Assembly (NCBI GenBank): GCA_945862265.1
Contig: CAMAXP010000030.1
Coordinates: 1 to 53,982 of the forward strand
Source of the DNA: Bordetella parapertussis
GTDB taxonomy: Bacteria > Pseudomonadota > Gammaproteobacteria > Burkholderiales > SG8-39
DNA: 53,982 nucleotides
Direction of reading: 5' to 3'
In this document: in pieces, positions 38,571 to 47,107 of the stretch
Position numbering within the stretch: the first letter of the stretch is position 1
How the letters are laid out: every line of letters starts with the position of its first letter
The notes under the pieces: model-generated
Told to the model about the DNA's origin: nothing
What the model saw: only the letters and a program-made list of their open reading frames with translations
Database searches by the model: none
Made by a program: the position numbers and the translations under genes

Positions 38571-38750
38571 CCCCGCCATGCCGATGGACTCGTCTCCCGA
38601 ACCCAGCACAGGTTCAGGGTGGTTGCTTACCGGCCACATCAGGTCCATCGGCACGCAGTACGCGCGGGACGGTCACAACAGTGACGCTGAGGCGGCAACC
38701 AGGGACTGCTATCGGTTCGGAAACTTGAGTCCGGTCGAACACGGCAGGGG
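38571..38750 (-). ncRNA. ssrS: 6S RNA
   Basis: A 180-nt RNA that mimics an open promoter and sequesters housekeeping RNA polymerase. The ends pair: 5' CCCCTGCCGTG with 3' CATGGCGGGG. Inside come GGACTC/GAGTCC and CCGAACC/GGTTCGG. There follows an open bubble with GATAGCAGTCCCT on the 5' side and ACCCTGAACCTG on the 3' side. The apical arm is closed by GGTTGC/GCAACC and contains GTCACTGTTGTGAC. Closing stem, central bubble and apical stem are the diagnostic 6S architecture. Its position just downstream of zapA is the usual location. Confidence 0.92.
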
Positions 38751-38762
38751 ACGTAGCTTGAT

Positions 38763-38781
38763 GCCGGCACGTGCTGCCGGC
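38763..38781 (-). other. Short hairpin between zapA and 6S RNA
   Basis: GCCGGCA and TGCCGGC arms with a 5-nt loop lie 26 nt after the zapA stop. No T-run follows; it may mark the zapA 3' end or the 6S RNA processing site. Confidence 0.5.
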
Positions 38782-38807
38782 CTGTTTGATACAACGAGAT
38801 TTGCGCC

Positions 38808-39119
38808 CTAGAACAACTTGTCCTGTCGGGCGAGCGCTTCATCCAGCTTCGCCTCTATGGATGCGATTCTACGCTTGGCCTGACCCAAGTCAAAGCCATC
38901 GCCGACTTTTGTGGAAAGGAGTTCGTGGGCGATGTTGAGCGCCGCCATGACCGCGATTCTTTCTGTGCCGGAAACCTTTGCGGTGCCCTTGATGTCGTTC
39001 ATCTTGCCATCGACGTAAGCGACCGCCTGAAGCAGCGCTTCCCGTTCCCCGTCCTCACAAGCGACCTTATAGCCGCGTCCGAGGATGGTGACTTCCAGTG
39101 TTTTTGGTATGTCGGCCAT
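38808..39119 (-). CDS. zapA: Cell division protein ZapA
   Basis: Cross-links FtsZ filaments in the Z-ring. The 103 residues start MADIPKTLEVTILGRGYKVAC, with the family segment VAYVDGKMNDIKG, TERIAVMAALNIAHELL and a C-terminal coiled coil (AKRRIASIEAKLDEALARQ). It follows a ZapB-like gene by 14 bp and precedes 6S RNA, a conserved betaproteobacterial arrangement. Confidence 0.95.
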   Translation of the reverse strand: MADIPKTLEVTILGRGYKVACEDGEREALLQAVAYVDGKMNDIKGTAKVSGTERIAVMAALNIAHELLSTKVGDGFDLGQAKRRIASIEAKLDEALARQDKLF

Positions 39120-39133
39120 ACGCGTGCGAGGGC

Positions 39134-39325
39134 CTACTCCGGCAGCCGCACAAGCAGGCTCTCTAGCCTGGCTTTGGCGCCATCTATTTTTTCAGCCAAG
39201 AGCTTTGCATCGTTCTGCGCCACCGACAGCTGCTGACGCAGTTCGATGTTTTCCGTACGCAGGCGTTCGCACACCTGTGCGAACTGGGACACCTTGCCCT
39301 CGAGCGAGTTGAACTCCGCTTCCAT
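39134..39325 (-). CDS. zapB: ZapB-like coiled-coil cell division protein (TIGR02449 family)
   Basis: A 63-residue protein that is almost entirely coiled coil (MEAEFNSLEGKVSQFAQVC, LRTENIELRQQLSVAQNDAK). Such proteins sit with zapA and bridge ZapA-FtsZ to the nucleoid side of the ring. The ATG at 39325 was chosen because a strong promoter directly precedes it and the longer frame (to 39388) would cross that promoter. It is likely leaderless: TATAGT lies exactly 6 nt before the ATG. Confidence 0.85.
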   Translation of the reverse strand: MEAEFNSLEGKVSQFAQVCERLRTENIELRQQLSVAQNDAKLLAEKIDGAKARLESLLVRLPE

Positions 39326-39331
39326 GCGGAC

Positions 39332-39361
39332 ACTATAGTGGGAAATTTTCCGACGCGTCAA
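39332..39361 (-). promoter_or_regulatory. Promoter of zapB-zapA(-6S RNA), predicted to start at the ATG
   Basis: On the minus strand TTGACG (39361-39356) and TATAGT (39337-39332) are separated by 18 bp, close to a consensus sigma-70 promoter. Transcription should start about 7 nt later, at the A of the zapB ATG. The spacer contains the palindrome GGAAAATTTCC, a possible operator. Confidence 0.7.
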
Positions 39362-39432
39362 GTAATAACGGGCGTTTGTGCAAGTCATTCATCATCTGGC
39401 GCCGGGTTACCGGCGGCGTCGAGTGCTGCGGC

Positions 39433-39468
39433 TATAATGCCTGCAGTTGGATCCAGATCCAGATCCAG
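39433..39468 (+). promoter_or_regulatory. Probable promoter and ATCCAG triplet repeat ahead of the cobalamin riboswitch
   Basis: TATAAT at 39433-39438 is a perfect -10, but no good -35 was found at normal spacing. Just after the expected start, ATCCAG occurs three times in tandem (39451-39468), flanked by two CTGCAG sites at 39441 and about 39468. Confidence 0.45.
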
Positions 39469-39499
39469 CTGCAGCAGCAAGGTGTCCGCCTGCCGATCC

Positions 39500-39702
39500 C
39501 GGCCGGTGGATGAAACGGGAAACAGGTGAGGGGCGAAAGGTCGCCGCAACTCCTGTACTGCCCCCGCAACGGTAGGCGAGGGGGTGCGCATAGGTTGGCC
39601 ACTGCGGGCAATTGCCCGTGGGAAGGCGGCGCACCCGGCACGGACGGCACATGCAATCGCCGCTTCGCGTCACTCGCGAGTCCGGAGACCGGCCTTGCTG
39701 CC
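39500..39702 (+). ncRNA. Cobalamin riboswitch (B12 element)
   Basis: Senses adenosyl- or other cobalamins and represses the downstream TonB receptor. Conserved blocks appear in order: GATGAAACGGGAAACAGGTG near 39509, CTGCCCCCGCAACGGT near 39555, GCCACTGCGGGCAATTGCCC, TGGGAAGGCGG and the B12 box AGTCCGGAGACCGGCC ending near 39694. The GACCGG of the B12 box (39687-39692) is complementary to CCGGTC at 39734-39739. There a GC hairpin with a T6 loop (39739-39758) follows, a plausible expression platform. Confidence 0.93.
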
Positions 39703-39789
39703 GAGGCTTGAGAATGCCGCGGGGTGGCGCTTCCCGGTCGGCCCGTTTTTTGGGGCCGCACTCCCCCAATTCTCCAGGCCCTTGGTTTC

Positions 39790-39811
39790 CCGCCACCGGG
39801 GTTCGTGGCGG
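39790..39811 (+). promoter_or_regulatory. Leader hairpin beside the receptor ribosome binding site
   Basis: CCGCCAC and GTGGCGG form a 7-bp stem ending 3 nt before the Shine-Dalgarno GGGAGAGG of the TonB receptor. It may help gate translation together with the riboswitch. Confidence 0.45.
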
Positions 39812-39826
39812 CTTTGGGAGAGGTTC

Positions 39827-41902
39827 ATGGACGCACGTCGCCTGGCGGTCCTAGCATCGGCCGCTGCATTTGCATTTTCTACGCCGCTTTACTCGCAGCA
39901 GGATGACGTGGTGCAGGTTCTCGCCACGCGTTTCCCGGACGACGCACGCAAGCTTCCGGCCAATATCACCGTACTTTCCTCGGACGACATTGCCAAGAGC
40001 GCGGCGCGGACGGTGCCCGATCTTCTTGCTGAACAGGTTGGGATTACGCTGAAGGATTTTTTCGGGAACAACGCTGTCAGCACTTCTGTGGATATGCGCG
40101 GTTTTGGCGTCACCGGGGGGCAGAACACCTTGATTCTTCTCGACGGGCGCCGTCTTTCCGACATCGACCTTTCGTCCGTGCAATGGTCCGCTGTGCCGAT
40201 ATCCTCGATCGAACGAATCGAGATCATGCGCGGAACCGGTTCCGTGCTGTACGGCGACGGCGCTTCGGCCGGGGTCATCAACATCGTCACACGTTCGCCG
40301 CTGAAGCCGGGCACCCACGCGGAGATGTACGGTCGCATCGGAAGTTACAACACGCTGGAAAGCCAGTTTACCGGGAGTATTGCAAACGAGACTTTCGGAT
40401 TCAACGCCTCCGTATACGGGCTTACCTCCGATGGCTACCGTGCCAACAACCGGAATGAGCAGATCAACTACTCGGGAAACATGCGCTGGGCGGGCGCCAA
40501 CAGCACGCTCGACCTGCGCATGGGGGTTGACCGGCAGGATGTGCGCCTTCCCGGCGCCAGGCGTATCCAGCCATCGATCGGCCTCAACGAATACGCGGCC
40601 GATCTGCGCGGTGCCCAAACGCCTCTCGACTATACAAGTCGTGACGGCGCGCGCATCGGGCTCACGCTCGGGCATCGGATCGGCGAGACCGAACTGTCCA
40701 TGGGTATCGACTATCGCAGCAAGGACCAGCGGTCGTATTTCGACCAATCCGGTTTCCCGATCTACCGTGCGGATGCGCTGAACGTCATGTCCGTCACGCC
40801 GCGGGCCCGCATCCCGTTCCAGATCGGCGGGGTCCTGCATAGGCTTACTGTTGGGATGGACCTGAACCACTGGGGTTACGACAGCCGGCGGACCACGTCC
40901 CCGGACACCGTCACCCAACCGATCAACCGAGTGCGGGTCACGCAGAACAGCGCGGCGTTCTACGTGCAGGATGCCGTGCAGCTCACGCGGTCGACCAACC
41001 TCACGCTCGGCTGGCGCGGGGAGCGCGTGAAGTTTTCGGGAACTGACGTCCTGGACGCAACGGCACCGGGCTTTGCCTTCAATACAGGAGCGGCACCCGC
41101 GTCTACCGGACAGGGCCAGGACGCCTGGGAAATCGGCTTGCGGCACGCATTTGACGCCAGATGGGCTGTATTTGCGCGGGCAAACCGCAGCTACCGACTG
41201 GTCAATGTCGATGAAATTTACGAGAACGACGCTTTCTTTAACGCACAGTTCCAGATACTTCGGCCGCAGCATGCGATCACCAACGAGGTCGGCGGGGAGT
41301 GGCGTAGAGGGCCAGTCAATTTGCGCGCCGCATTGTTTCGCACGGATGTGACCGACGAGATCCACCTCGACCCGTTCACGACCGGAGTAGGTAACACCAA
41401 CCTGCCGCCGTCGCGCCGGCAGGGTGTCGAACTCAGTGGTGCGTGGCAAGCCACTGCCGCCTTTCGTTTCACAGGCGGATACGCCTACACCGACGCGCGT
41501 TTTCGGCAAGGCGTGCTTCCGGGCGGGCCGTTCGCGATTGGGACCAATCTCGATATTGCAGGTAGGAAGGTGCCGCTGGTGCCGGAAAACAAGCTCAATC
41601 TCGGGTTCTCGTGGGATGCTGCCGCGAAGACCCGGGTCTCAGGGGCCCTCTCCTATGTATCCAGCCAGTACATCGACAACGACGAGCCGAACACCCTCAG
41701 TGCCAGGATTCCTGCCTACACCGTGGTGGATCTCAAGGCGACGCGAGATTTCGGGGGGGTGAGGATCGGCTTCTCGGTGAACAACCTGTTCGACGAGAAG
41801 TACTTCACGTACGCGGTTCGCAGTCAGTTTACGCGGGACCGCTACGCTGTGTATCCGCTGCCCGGGCGCACGGTGAGCCTGTCGGCCGAAGTCAAGTTGT
41901 AA
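39827..41902 (+). CDS. TonB-dependent outer membrane receptor, probably for cobalamin (BtuB-like)
   Basis: A 22-stranded outer-membrane barrel with a plug. The 691 residues start with a signal peptide (MDARRLAVLASAAAFAFSTP, cleavage near YSQ-QDD). The plug has PANITVLSSDDIAKSAARTVPDLLAEQ and RGFGVTGGQNTLILLDGRRL. The barrel ends in the typical aromatic-rich strand GRTVSLSAEVKL. The cobalamin riboswitch upstream is the main reason to assign B12 as ligand. The start at 39827 has GGGAGAGG; a longer frame to 39584 runs through the riboswitch and is rejected. Confidence 0.88.
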   Translation: MDARRLAVLASAAAFAFSTPLYSQQDDVVQVLATRFPDDARKLPANITVLSSDDIAKSAARTVPDLLAEQVGITLKDFFGNNAVSTSVDMRGFGVTGGQNTLILLDGRRLSDIDLSSVQWSAVPISSIERIEIMRGTGSVLYGDGASAGVINIVTRSPLKPGTHAEMYGRIGSYNTLESQFTGSIANETFGFNASVYGLTSDGYRANNRNEQINYSGNMRWAGANSTLDLRMGVDRQDVRLPGARRIQPSIGLNEYAADLRGAQTPLDYTSRDGARIGLTLGHRIGETELSMGIDYRSKDQRSYFDQSGFPIYRADALNVMSVTPRARIPFQIGGVLHRLTVGMDLNHWGYDSRRTTSPDTVTQPINRVRVTQNSAAFYVQDAVQLTRSTNLTLGWRGERVKFSGTDVLDATAPGFAFNTGAAPASTGQGQDAWEIGLRHAFDARWAVFARANRSYRLVNVDEIYENDAFFNAQFQILRPQHAITNEVGGEWRRGPVNLRAALFRTDVTDEIHLDPFTTGVGNTNLPPSRRQGVELSGAWQATAAFRFTGGYAYTDARFRQGVLPGGPFAIGTNLDIAGRKVPLVPENKLNLGFSWDAAAKTRVSGALSYVSSQYIDNDEPNTLSARIPAYTVVDLKATRDFGGVRIGFSVNNLFDEKYFTYAVRSQFTRDRYAVYPLPGRTVSLSAEVKL

Positions 41903-41962
41903 GGGCGGAAAGTTTCGGGACTGCGGGAGGTGGCGGCAGGGCATTTCTGCTATCTTCCCCGC

Positions 41963-43045
41963 ATGCTGAAGGATGCTGTTCCCATCGATGGCTTGCGGCG
42001 TGCACTGGTCGTGAAATTGCGCCATCACGGAGATGTGCTGCTCGCGTCGCCCGTCCTCTCGGCGCTGAAAGCGTCCAAGCCTGACCTCGAGATCGATGCG
42101 CTCGTCTACGACGATACCGCGCCCATGCTGGCGGGGCATCCCGCGCTTTCGCAATTGCACTGCGTGGGTCGCCGATGGAGAAAAGAGGGCGCCACAACGC
42201 GCCTAGGTGTGGAGTGGAGGCTGTTCTCGGCCCTGCGGTCGCGAAATTACGACCTGATCATTCATCTTTGTGAGCATCCGCGTGGCGCCTGGCTGGCCCG
42301 ATTCCTGGGCGCGCGCTGGTCCGTTGCGCCGGCAATCCCCGGGCGCAGTTCGTTCTGGGAGCGGAGCTTCACGCATTTCTATCCTTTGCCCAGGAACGGG
42401 CGCAGGCACCAGGTAGAGCTCAATCTGGACGCCCTGCGCCGCATCGGGTTACAGCCAGCGCCTGACAAGCGGCGCGCGCAGATTGTTGCGGGAGTGGAAG
42501 CCGAACGCAAAGTCACCGCCTTACTGGCGGCGAATGGCGTTGCGGAGAAAAGCTTCGTGCATCTGCATCCCGCCTCCCGCTGGAAGTTCAAATGCTGGCC
42601 GGCGGAGAAATGCGCTGAACTGATAGACCGGTTGTCTGAAACGGGGGAACAGATCGTTCTAACCGCTGCGGGCGATCCTGCAGAGGCAGCACTCGTAGCA
42701 GATATCCTCAAGCACACCCGTGCGCCCGTGGTAAACCTTGCCGGATCCCTGTCGATCAAGGAACTGGTCGCGTTGATTGCCAAGGCCAAGCTCTCGATCT
42801 GCGTGGACTCGATGCCGATGCACGTGGCTGCCGCCGTCGGGACTCCTGTCGTGGCCTTGTTCGGCCCGAGCGGCGATGTCGAGTGGGGGCCGTGGCGCGT
42901 GGAAAACGAGGTTGTTACAAGCAACCATCCCTGCCGGCCCTGCGGGAACGACGGATGCGGTGGAGGCAAAGTCAGCGAGTGCCTGACTACTCTGGAGGTC
43001 GACCGGGTCTTTGCGGCGGTCGGGCGGTTGCTTGCCCGGAAATAG
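41963..43045 (+). CDS. Glycosyltransferase family 9 (heptosyltransferase, WaaQ-like)
   Basis: Probably adds heptose to the LPS core at the cytoplasmic face. The 360 residues have the GT9 opening VVKLRHHGDVLLASPVLSAL, a middle HPASRWKFKCWPAEKCAELI and the donor site SICVDSMPMHVAAAVGTPVVALFGPSGDVEWGPW. The KLRHHGDVLL form resembles WaaQ-type (HepIII) transferases, which suggests core heptose III. The start is uncertain: ATG at 41963 (chosen) or GTG at 41930 next to GGGAG. It heads the plus-strand LPS operon, 60 bp after the TonB receptor. Confidence 0.85.
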   Translation: MLKDAVPIDGLRRALVVKLRHHGDVLLASPVLSALKASKPDLEIDALVYDDTAPMLAGHPALSQLHCVGRRWRKEGATTRLGVEWRLFSALRSRNYDLIIHLCEHPRGAWLARFLGARWSVAPAIPGRSSFWERSFTHFYPLPRNGRRHQVELNLDALRRIGLQPAPDKRRAQIVAGVEAERKVTALLAANGVAEKSFVHLHPASRWKFKCWPAEKCAELIDRLSETGEQIVLTAAGDPAEAALVADILKHTRAPVVNLAGSLSIKELVALIAKAKLSICVDSMPMHVAAAVGTPVVALFGPSGDVEWGPWRVENEVVTSNHPCRPCGNDGCGGGKVSECLTTLEVDRVFAAVGRLLARK

Positions 43046-43049
43046 CCAG

Positions 43050-44210
43050 ATGCGACTCGCGTTGATCCGCCAGCGCTACAACCCGTTTGGCGGCGCCGAG
43101 AGGTTCATCGAACGCGCGATTGCCGCGCTCGAGCGGGGAGGCGCCGAAGTTACGATGATCACTCGTGCGTGGGATGCTGTCGCGACGCGCAGAGCTATTC
43201 TCGTCGACCCTCCGCATGTGGGCCGTTTATGGCGCGATGTATCCTTTTCCAACGGCGTGTGCGAGGCGCTCAAACGGGAGCATTTTGATCTCGTTCAATC
43301 CCACGAGCGGATTGCAGGCTGCGATATCTACCGTGCAGGTGACGGAGTGCACCGCCAGTGGCTCGAGAATCGCTCGGCCAGTGCATCGTGGCCGGCACGA
43401 CTGGGAATGTGGCTAAGCCCCTATCACCGATACATATGCGCGGCGGAACGCTTGATGTTCGAGAACGCGTCGCTTCGGGCCGTCATTTGCAACTCTGAAA
43501 TGGTGGCTGCCGAGATTCGCCGGCATTTCGAAATTGCAGCAGAAAAGATCCATGTCATCTACAACGGGGTCGATTTGGACTATTTTCATCCGGCCAAGCG
43601 AGATGCAATGCGAACCGCTGCCCGAAGCGAGTTCCGGTGCGAAAGTGGGGACACGGTTTTTTCATTCGTGGGTTCCGGATTCGCGCGCAAGGGACTGGGC
43701 TTGCTTATCGATGCCATGGCGTTGACCGGTCGGAAGGATTTTCGGCTTGTCGTTGCCGGCCGCGATCGGGCTGCCAGCCAGTTTGAGGCTCGTGCGGCGA
43801 GGGCAGGCCTGTCTGGGCGGGTGATTTTTGCCGGCGGGCTGGAGGACGTGCGACCTGTATACGCTGCATCCGATTGCTTTATCCTTCCTACCCGATACGA
43901 TCCGTTTCCCAACGCTGCGCTGGAGGCCCTCGCGATGGGGATTCCCACCATAGTCAGCAGCCGGTGCGGTGCCGCGGAGATTATCGATCGCGGGCGGAAC
44001 GGCTGGGTTTGTTCTCCCGAAGAGGCCGTTCCTCTCGCGGCTTTAATGGTCGAAGCGGCAGGGACCTGCGGGAGTGCGATGGGAATGGAAGCGAGGCGCA
44101 CCGCGGAAGGATATGGAATTGAACGGATGGCGGAACGAATGATCGCTTTGTACGCGATGTTGATCGGCAACCTGGCCGGGGCGACCCGTCTGGACCACTC
44201 GCCCCAGTGA
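43050..44210 (+). CDS. Glycosyltransferase family 4 (WaaG-like LPS core transferase)
   Basis: A retaining GT-B glycosyltransferase of 386 residues. The N-terminus MRLALIRQRYNPFGGAERFI, YNGVDLDYFHP in the hinge, FVGSGFARKGLGLLIDAMAL and the donor-site YDPFPNAALEALAMGIP match WaaG-type LPS glucosyltransferases by overall pattern. It follows the GT9 gene by 4 bp and precedes msbA, suggesting LPS core assembly. The exact sugar is unknown. Confidence 0.82.
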   Translation: MRLALIRQRYNPFGGAERFIERAIAALERGGAEVTMITRAWDAVATRRAILVDPPHVGRLWRDVSFSNGVCEALKREHFDLVQSHERIAGCDIYRAGDGVHRQWLENRSASASWPARLGMWLSPYHRYICAAERLMFENASLRAVICNSEMVAAEIRRHFEIAAEKIHVIYNGVDLDYFHPAKRDAMRTAARSEFRCESGDTVFSFVGSGFARKGLGLLIDAMALTGRKDFRLVVAGRDRAASQFEARAARAGLSGRVIFAGGLEDVRPVYAASDCFILPTRYDPFPNAALEALAMGIPTIVSSRCGAAEIIDRGRNGWVCSPEEAVPLAALMVEAAGTCGSAMGMEARRTAEGYGIERMAERMIALYAMLIGNLAGATRLDHSPQ

Positions 44211-44216
44211 GTCCGC

Positions 44217-45977
44217 ATGGCTGATTCCCGTCATTCCAGTCGTGTGCTGTACCTGCGGCTGCTGTCGTATGTGCGGCCTCATGCCCGCGTGTTTGGCGTG
44301 GCGCTGATGGGAATGGTTGCCATGGCAGCGACCGAGCCGTTGTTTCCTGCCCTTATGAAGCCGCTCCTGGACGGCGGGTTTTCGGGTGCAAACGGCAATC
44401 CGCTGTACACCCCAATGGTGTTCGCGCTCGCCCTGGTAGGCATCTTCGTTCTGCGCGGCGTGTTCTTCTTCGTGGCCTCTTATTGTTCGGCATGGGTCTC
44501 GAACCGGGTGGTCCTCGATTTGCGCGCAGCCATGTTCAGCAGAATGGTGAGACTTCCGGCGTCTTTTTTTGACGAGCGTAGTTCGGCCACGATCATGTCG
44601 AAGATTGCCTACGATGTCGCAGGCGTTACTTCCGCGGCGACGTCAGTGTTGACTGTCCTCGTGCGCGATTCCCTCGCCGTCATCGGCCTTCTTGCTTGGC
44701 TTATGTATGTGAATTGGAAGTTGACGCTGGTAGCCCTTGCGGTCGGGCCGCTTGTGTCGATCGTCGTGAAGCTCCTTTCAAGGCGCTTGCGTGCGATGAG
44801 TCGCGGGGCGCAGGAGGCCATGGGGAGCCTCAGCCACGTCCTTCAGGAGACGATCGAGTGCCACAAGGTGGTCAAGGTTTTCGGCGGGCAGGAGTACGAG
44901 GCGGCACGATTCGAAAAGGCCAATCAGATGCTCCGAGGCTACAACATGCGCCAGACCGTGCCGGCCGCACTTACCGTGCCGGTTACGCAGATACTGGCTG
45001 CAATGGCCTTGGCGATAATCATCTATATCGGCCTTCAGGAGTCCATTGCGCAGCGTGCGACGATTGGAGAGTTCGTGTCCTTTGTCACCGCAATGCTGAT
45101 GCTGCTCGCCCCACTGAAGCATCTCACCGAATTATCGGCACCGCTGCAACGCGGTCTTGCCGCAGCGGAAAGCGTGTTCGGATTGATCGATGAGCCGGCT
45201 GAAGAGGACACGGGAAGGATTGCACTTAAGCGCGCACAAGGGCTCGTCGTCTTTGAGAAGGTCGATTTCACGTACGCTACCCGGAATGATCCCGCGCTTA
45301 CGCAGATCGACCTGCTCATCGCCCCAGGCGAGACGGTGGCTCTTGTGGGCGGGTCCGGGGGCGGCAAGACGACGTTGGCCAATCTCCTGCCGCGGTTCTA
45401 TGCGCCGTCACGCGGGCGAATCACATTGGATGGCCACGACCTTCAGGCGCTCACGCTCGACAGTCTGCGCGGCAACATCGCCCTCGTTTCCCAGGAGGTG
45501 GTGTTGTTCAACGACACCGTCGCCGCCAACATCGCCTATGGAAGGCTTGCCGGGACGAGCCGCGAGGCAATAATCGCAGCGGCAGAGGCGGCCTATGCGA
45601 TGGATTTCATCCGTGAAATGCCGCAGGGCCTGGATACCATGATCGGTGAAAACGGCATGCGCCTTTCCGGGGGGCAGCGTCAAAGGTTGGCCATCGCGCG
45701 AGCCCTCCTTAAGGATGCGCCTCTGTTGATCCTCGACGAAGCGACTTCCGCGCTGGACTCGGAGTCCGAGCGCCAGGTACAGGCAGCACTCGAAGTGCTC
45801 ATGCGCGGACGGACGACGCTAGTGATTGCCCATCGGCTTTCCACAATAGAGCGTGCCGACAGGATCCTTGTGCTCGAGCGCGGGCAGATCGTTGAATCCG
45901 GTCGGCACGCCGAATTGCTTGCTGCAGGCGGTTCCTACGCCAGGCTGTACACGACGCAATATGCCGCACACTCATGA
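44217..45977 (+). CDS. msbA: Lipid A export ABC transporter MsbA
   Basis: Flips lipid A-core across the inner membrane. A 586-residue fused half-transporter: an N-terminal six-span membrane domain (LLSYVRPHARVFGVALMGMV through IGEFVSFVTAMLMLLAPLKH) and a C-terminal ATPase. The ATPase carries Walker A GGSGGGKTTL, signature LSGGQRQRLAIARAL and Walker B LLILDEATSALD. MsbA is preferred over other exporters because of the surrounding LPS genes. The TGA overlaps the next glycosyltransferase ATG (ATGA). Confidence 0.92.
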   Translation: MADSRHSSRVLYLRLLSYVRPHARVFGVALMGMVAMAATEPLFPALMKPLLDGGFSGANGNPLYTPMVFALALVGIFVLRGVFFFVASYCSAWVSNRVVLDLRAAMFSRMVRLPASFFDERSSATIMSKIAYDVAGVTSAATSVLTVLVRDSLAVIGLLAWLMYVNWKLTLVALAVGPLVSIVVKLLSRRLRAMSRGAQEAMGSLSHVLQETIECHKVVKVFGGQEYEAARFEKANQMLRGYNMRQTVPAALTVPVTQILAAMALAIIIYIGLQESIAQRATIGEFVSFVTAMLMLLAPLKHLTELSAPLQRGLAAAESVFGLIDEPAEEDTGRIALKRAQGLVVFEKVDFTYATRNDPALTQIDLLIAPGETVALVGGSGGGKTTLANLLPRFYAPSRGRITLDGHDLQALTLDSLRGNIALVSQEVVLFNDTVAANIAYGRLAGTSREAIIAAAEAAYAMDFIREMPQGLDTMIGENGMRLSGGQRQRLAIARALLKDAPLLILDEATSALDSESERQVQAALEVLMRGRTTLVIAHRLSTIERADRILVLERGQIVESGRHAELLAAGGSYARLYTTQYAAHS

Positions 45978-47107
45978 AGCCGCTATCGATTGTTCATACT
46001 GAGTCGTCGCTGGGCTGGGGCGGCCAGGAGATTCGGATCCTGACCGAGTCGGCGGGCTTGATCCGGCGCGGCCATAGTGTGCGCCTGCTGTGCCCGCAGG
46101 AGGCACGCATACATGATGAGGCGGCGCGATTTGGAGTGCCGGTCGAGGCGTTGCCGATCGGGCGGAAGAATGTCAAAGGCCTGATTTCCATGATCGGCTG
46201 GATGCGCCAACATCCGGCCGCCAAGGAATGGGATGTGATCAATACCCACAGCTCCACTGACTCTTGGCTGGTGGCCCTGGCAAATGGCATCCTGGGCCGG
46301 CCGGCGCCCATTGTTCGTACGCGGCACATTTCGGCCCCCGTGCCTCGCAATCGCCTCAGTTCATGGCTTTACGGGCGGGCTGCCGCGAAGGTCGTGACAA
46401 CAGGCGAAGTACTTCGGCGCCGGTTGATCGAAGACAACCGCGTTGAGCCAGGGCGCATTGAGTCAGTGCCGACAGGCATCGACATCGAACGCTTCGTACC
46501 TGGCGACCGGTTGGCGGCGCGAAGCAAGACAGGGTTGCCGGCGGACCTCACGCTGGTCGGTATCGTGGCTACCCTCCGTAGCTGGAAGGGACATCGGTAC
46601 CTGATCGAGGCTTGCGCCGCGCTTCCGCAGAACGTTGGATTGGTGATCGTCGGCGATGGTCCTCAACGCGAGGCGCTGCAGGCGCTGGTCGCGTCGCATA
46701 GTCTCAATGACCGTGTTTGGATGCCGGGAAACCAGGACGATGTCGTTCCCTGGCTGCAGTCGCTCGATATCTTTACGCTGCCGTCGTACGCCAATGAGGG
46801 GGTGCCTCAGGCCTTGATCCAGGCGATGCTCGTTGCCTTGCCTGTCGTCACGACCTCGGCTGGAAGCATCGGTGAGCTGGCGCTGGATGGCAAAACGGCG
46901 CTGGTTGTCCCCTCCCAGGACGTACAGGCGCTACACAAATCGATTGCCTTGCTGATCCCCGACGCAGGCCTGCGTTCGCGGCTTGGGCAAGCCGCTCGCA
47001 ATTACTGCATCGGGCGATATTCCCTCGAGCGTATGCTGGACAGCATGGAAGCCGTTTTCGGGAGCGTGATTCCTGGAACCCCTCCGGTGGCCCCAGGGGT
47101 TGCCTGA
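45974..47107 (+). CDS. Glycosyltransferase family 4
   Basis: A 377-residue GT-B enzyme: MKPLSIVHTESSLGWGGQEIR (acceptor-side glycine loop), VPTGIDIERFVPGDR, VGIVATLRSWKGHRYLIEAC, IVGDGPQREALQALV and PSYANEGVPQALIQAMLVALPVV (donor-site Glu). It is coupled to msbA by a 4-nt overlap, so it likely acts on the LPS core or O-chain. The substrate is not evident. Confidence 0.85.
   Translation: MKPLSIVHTESSLGWGGQEIRILTESAGLIRRGHSVRLLCPQEARIHDEAARFGVPVEALPIGRKNVKGLISMIGWMRQHPAAKEWDVINTHSSTDSWLVALANGILGRPAPIVRTRHISAPVPRNRLSSWLYGRAAAKVVTTGEVLRRRLIEDNRVEPGRIESVPTGIDIERFVPGDRLAARSKTGLPADLTLVGIVATLRSWKGHRYLIEACAALPQNVGLVIVGDGPQREALQALVASHSLNDRVWMPGNQDDVVPWLQSLDIFTLPSYANEGVPQALIQAMLVALPVVTTSAGSIGELALDGKTALVVPSQDVQALHKSIALLIPDAGLRSRLGQAARNYCIGRYSLERMLDSMEAVFGSVIPGTPPVAPGVA

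Noticed and set aside
39851..41509. Long open frame antisense to the TonB receptor (552 codons)
   Set aside because: It has the biased Arg/Val/His composition typical of a shadow of a GC-rich gene, while the plus-strand frame has a full receptor with signal peptide and upstream riboswitch.
39584..41902. Extended TonB receptor starting at 39584
   Set aside because: The extension would translate the riboswitch; the start at 39827 has its own ribosome site and signal peptide.
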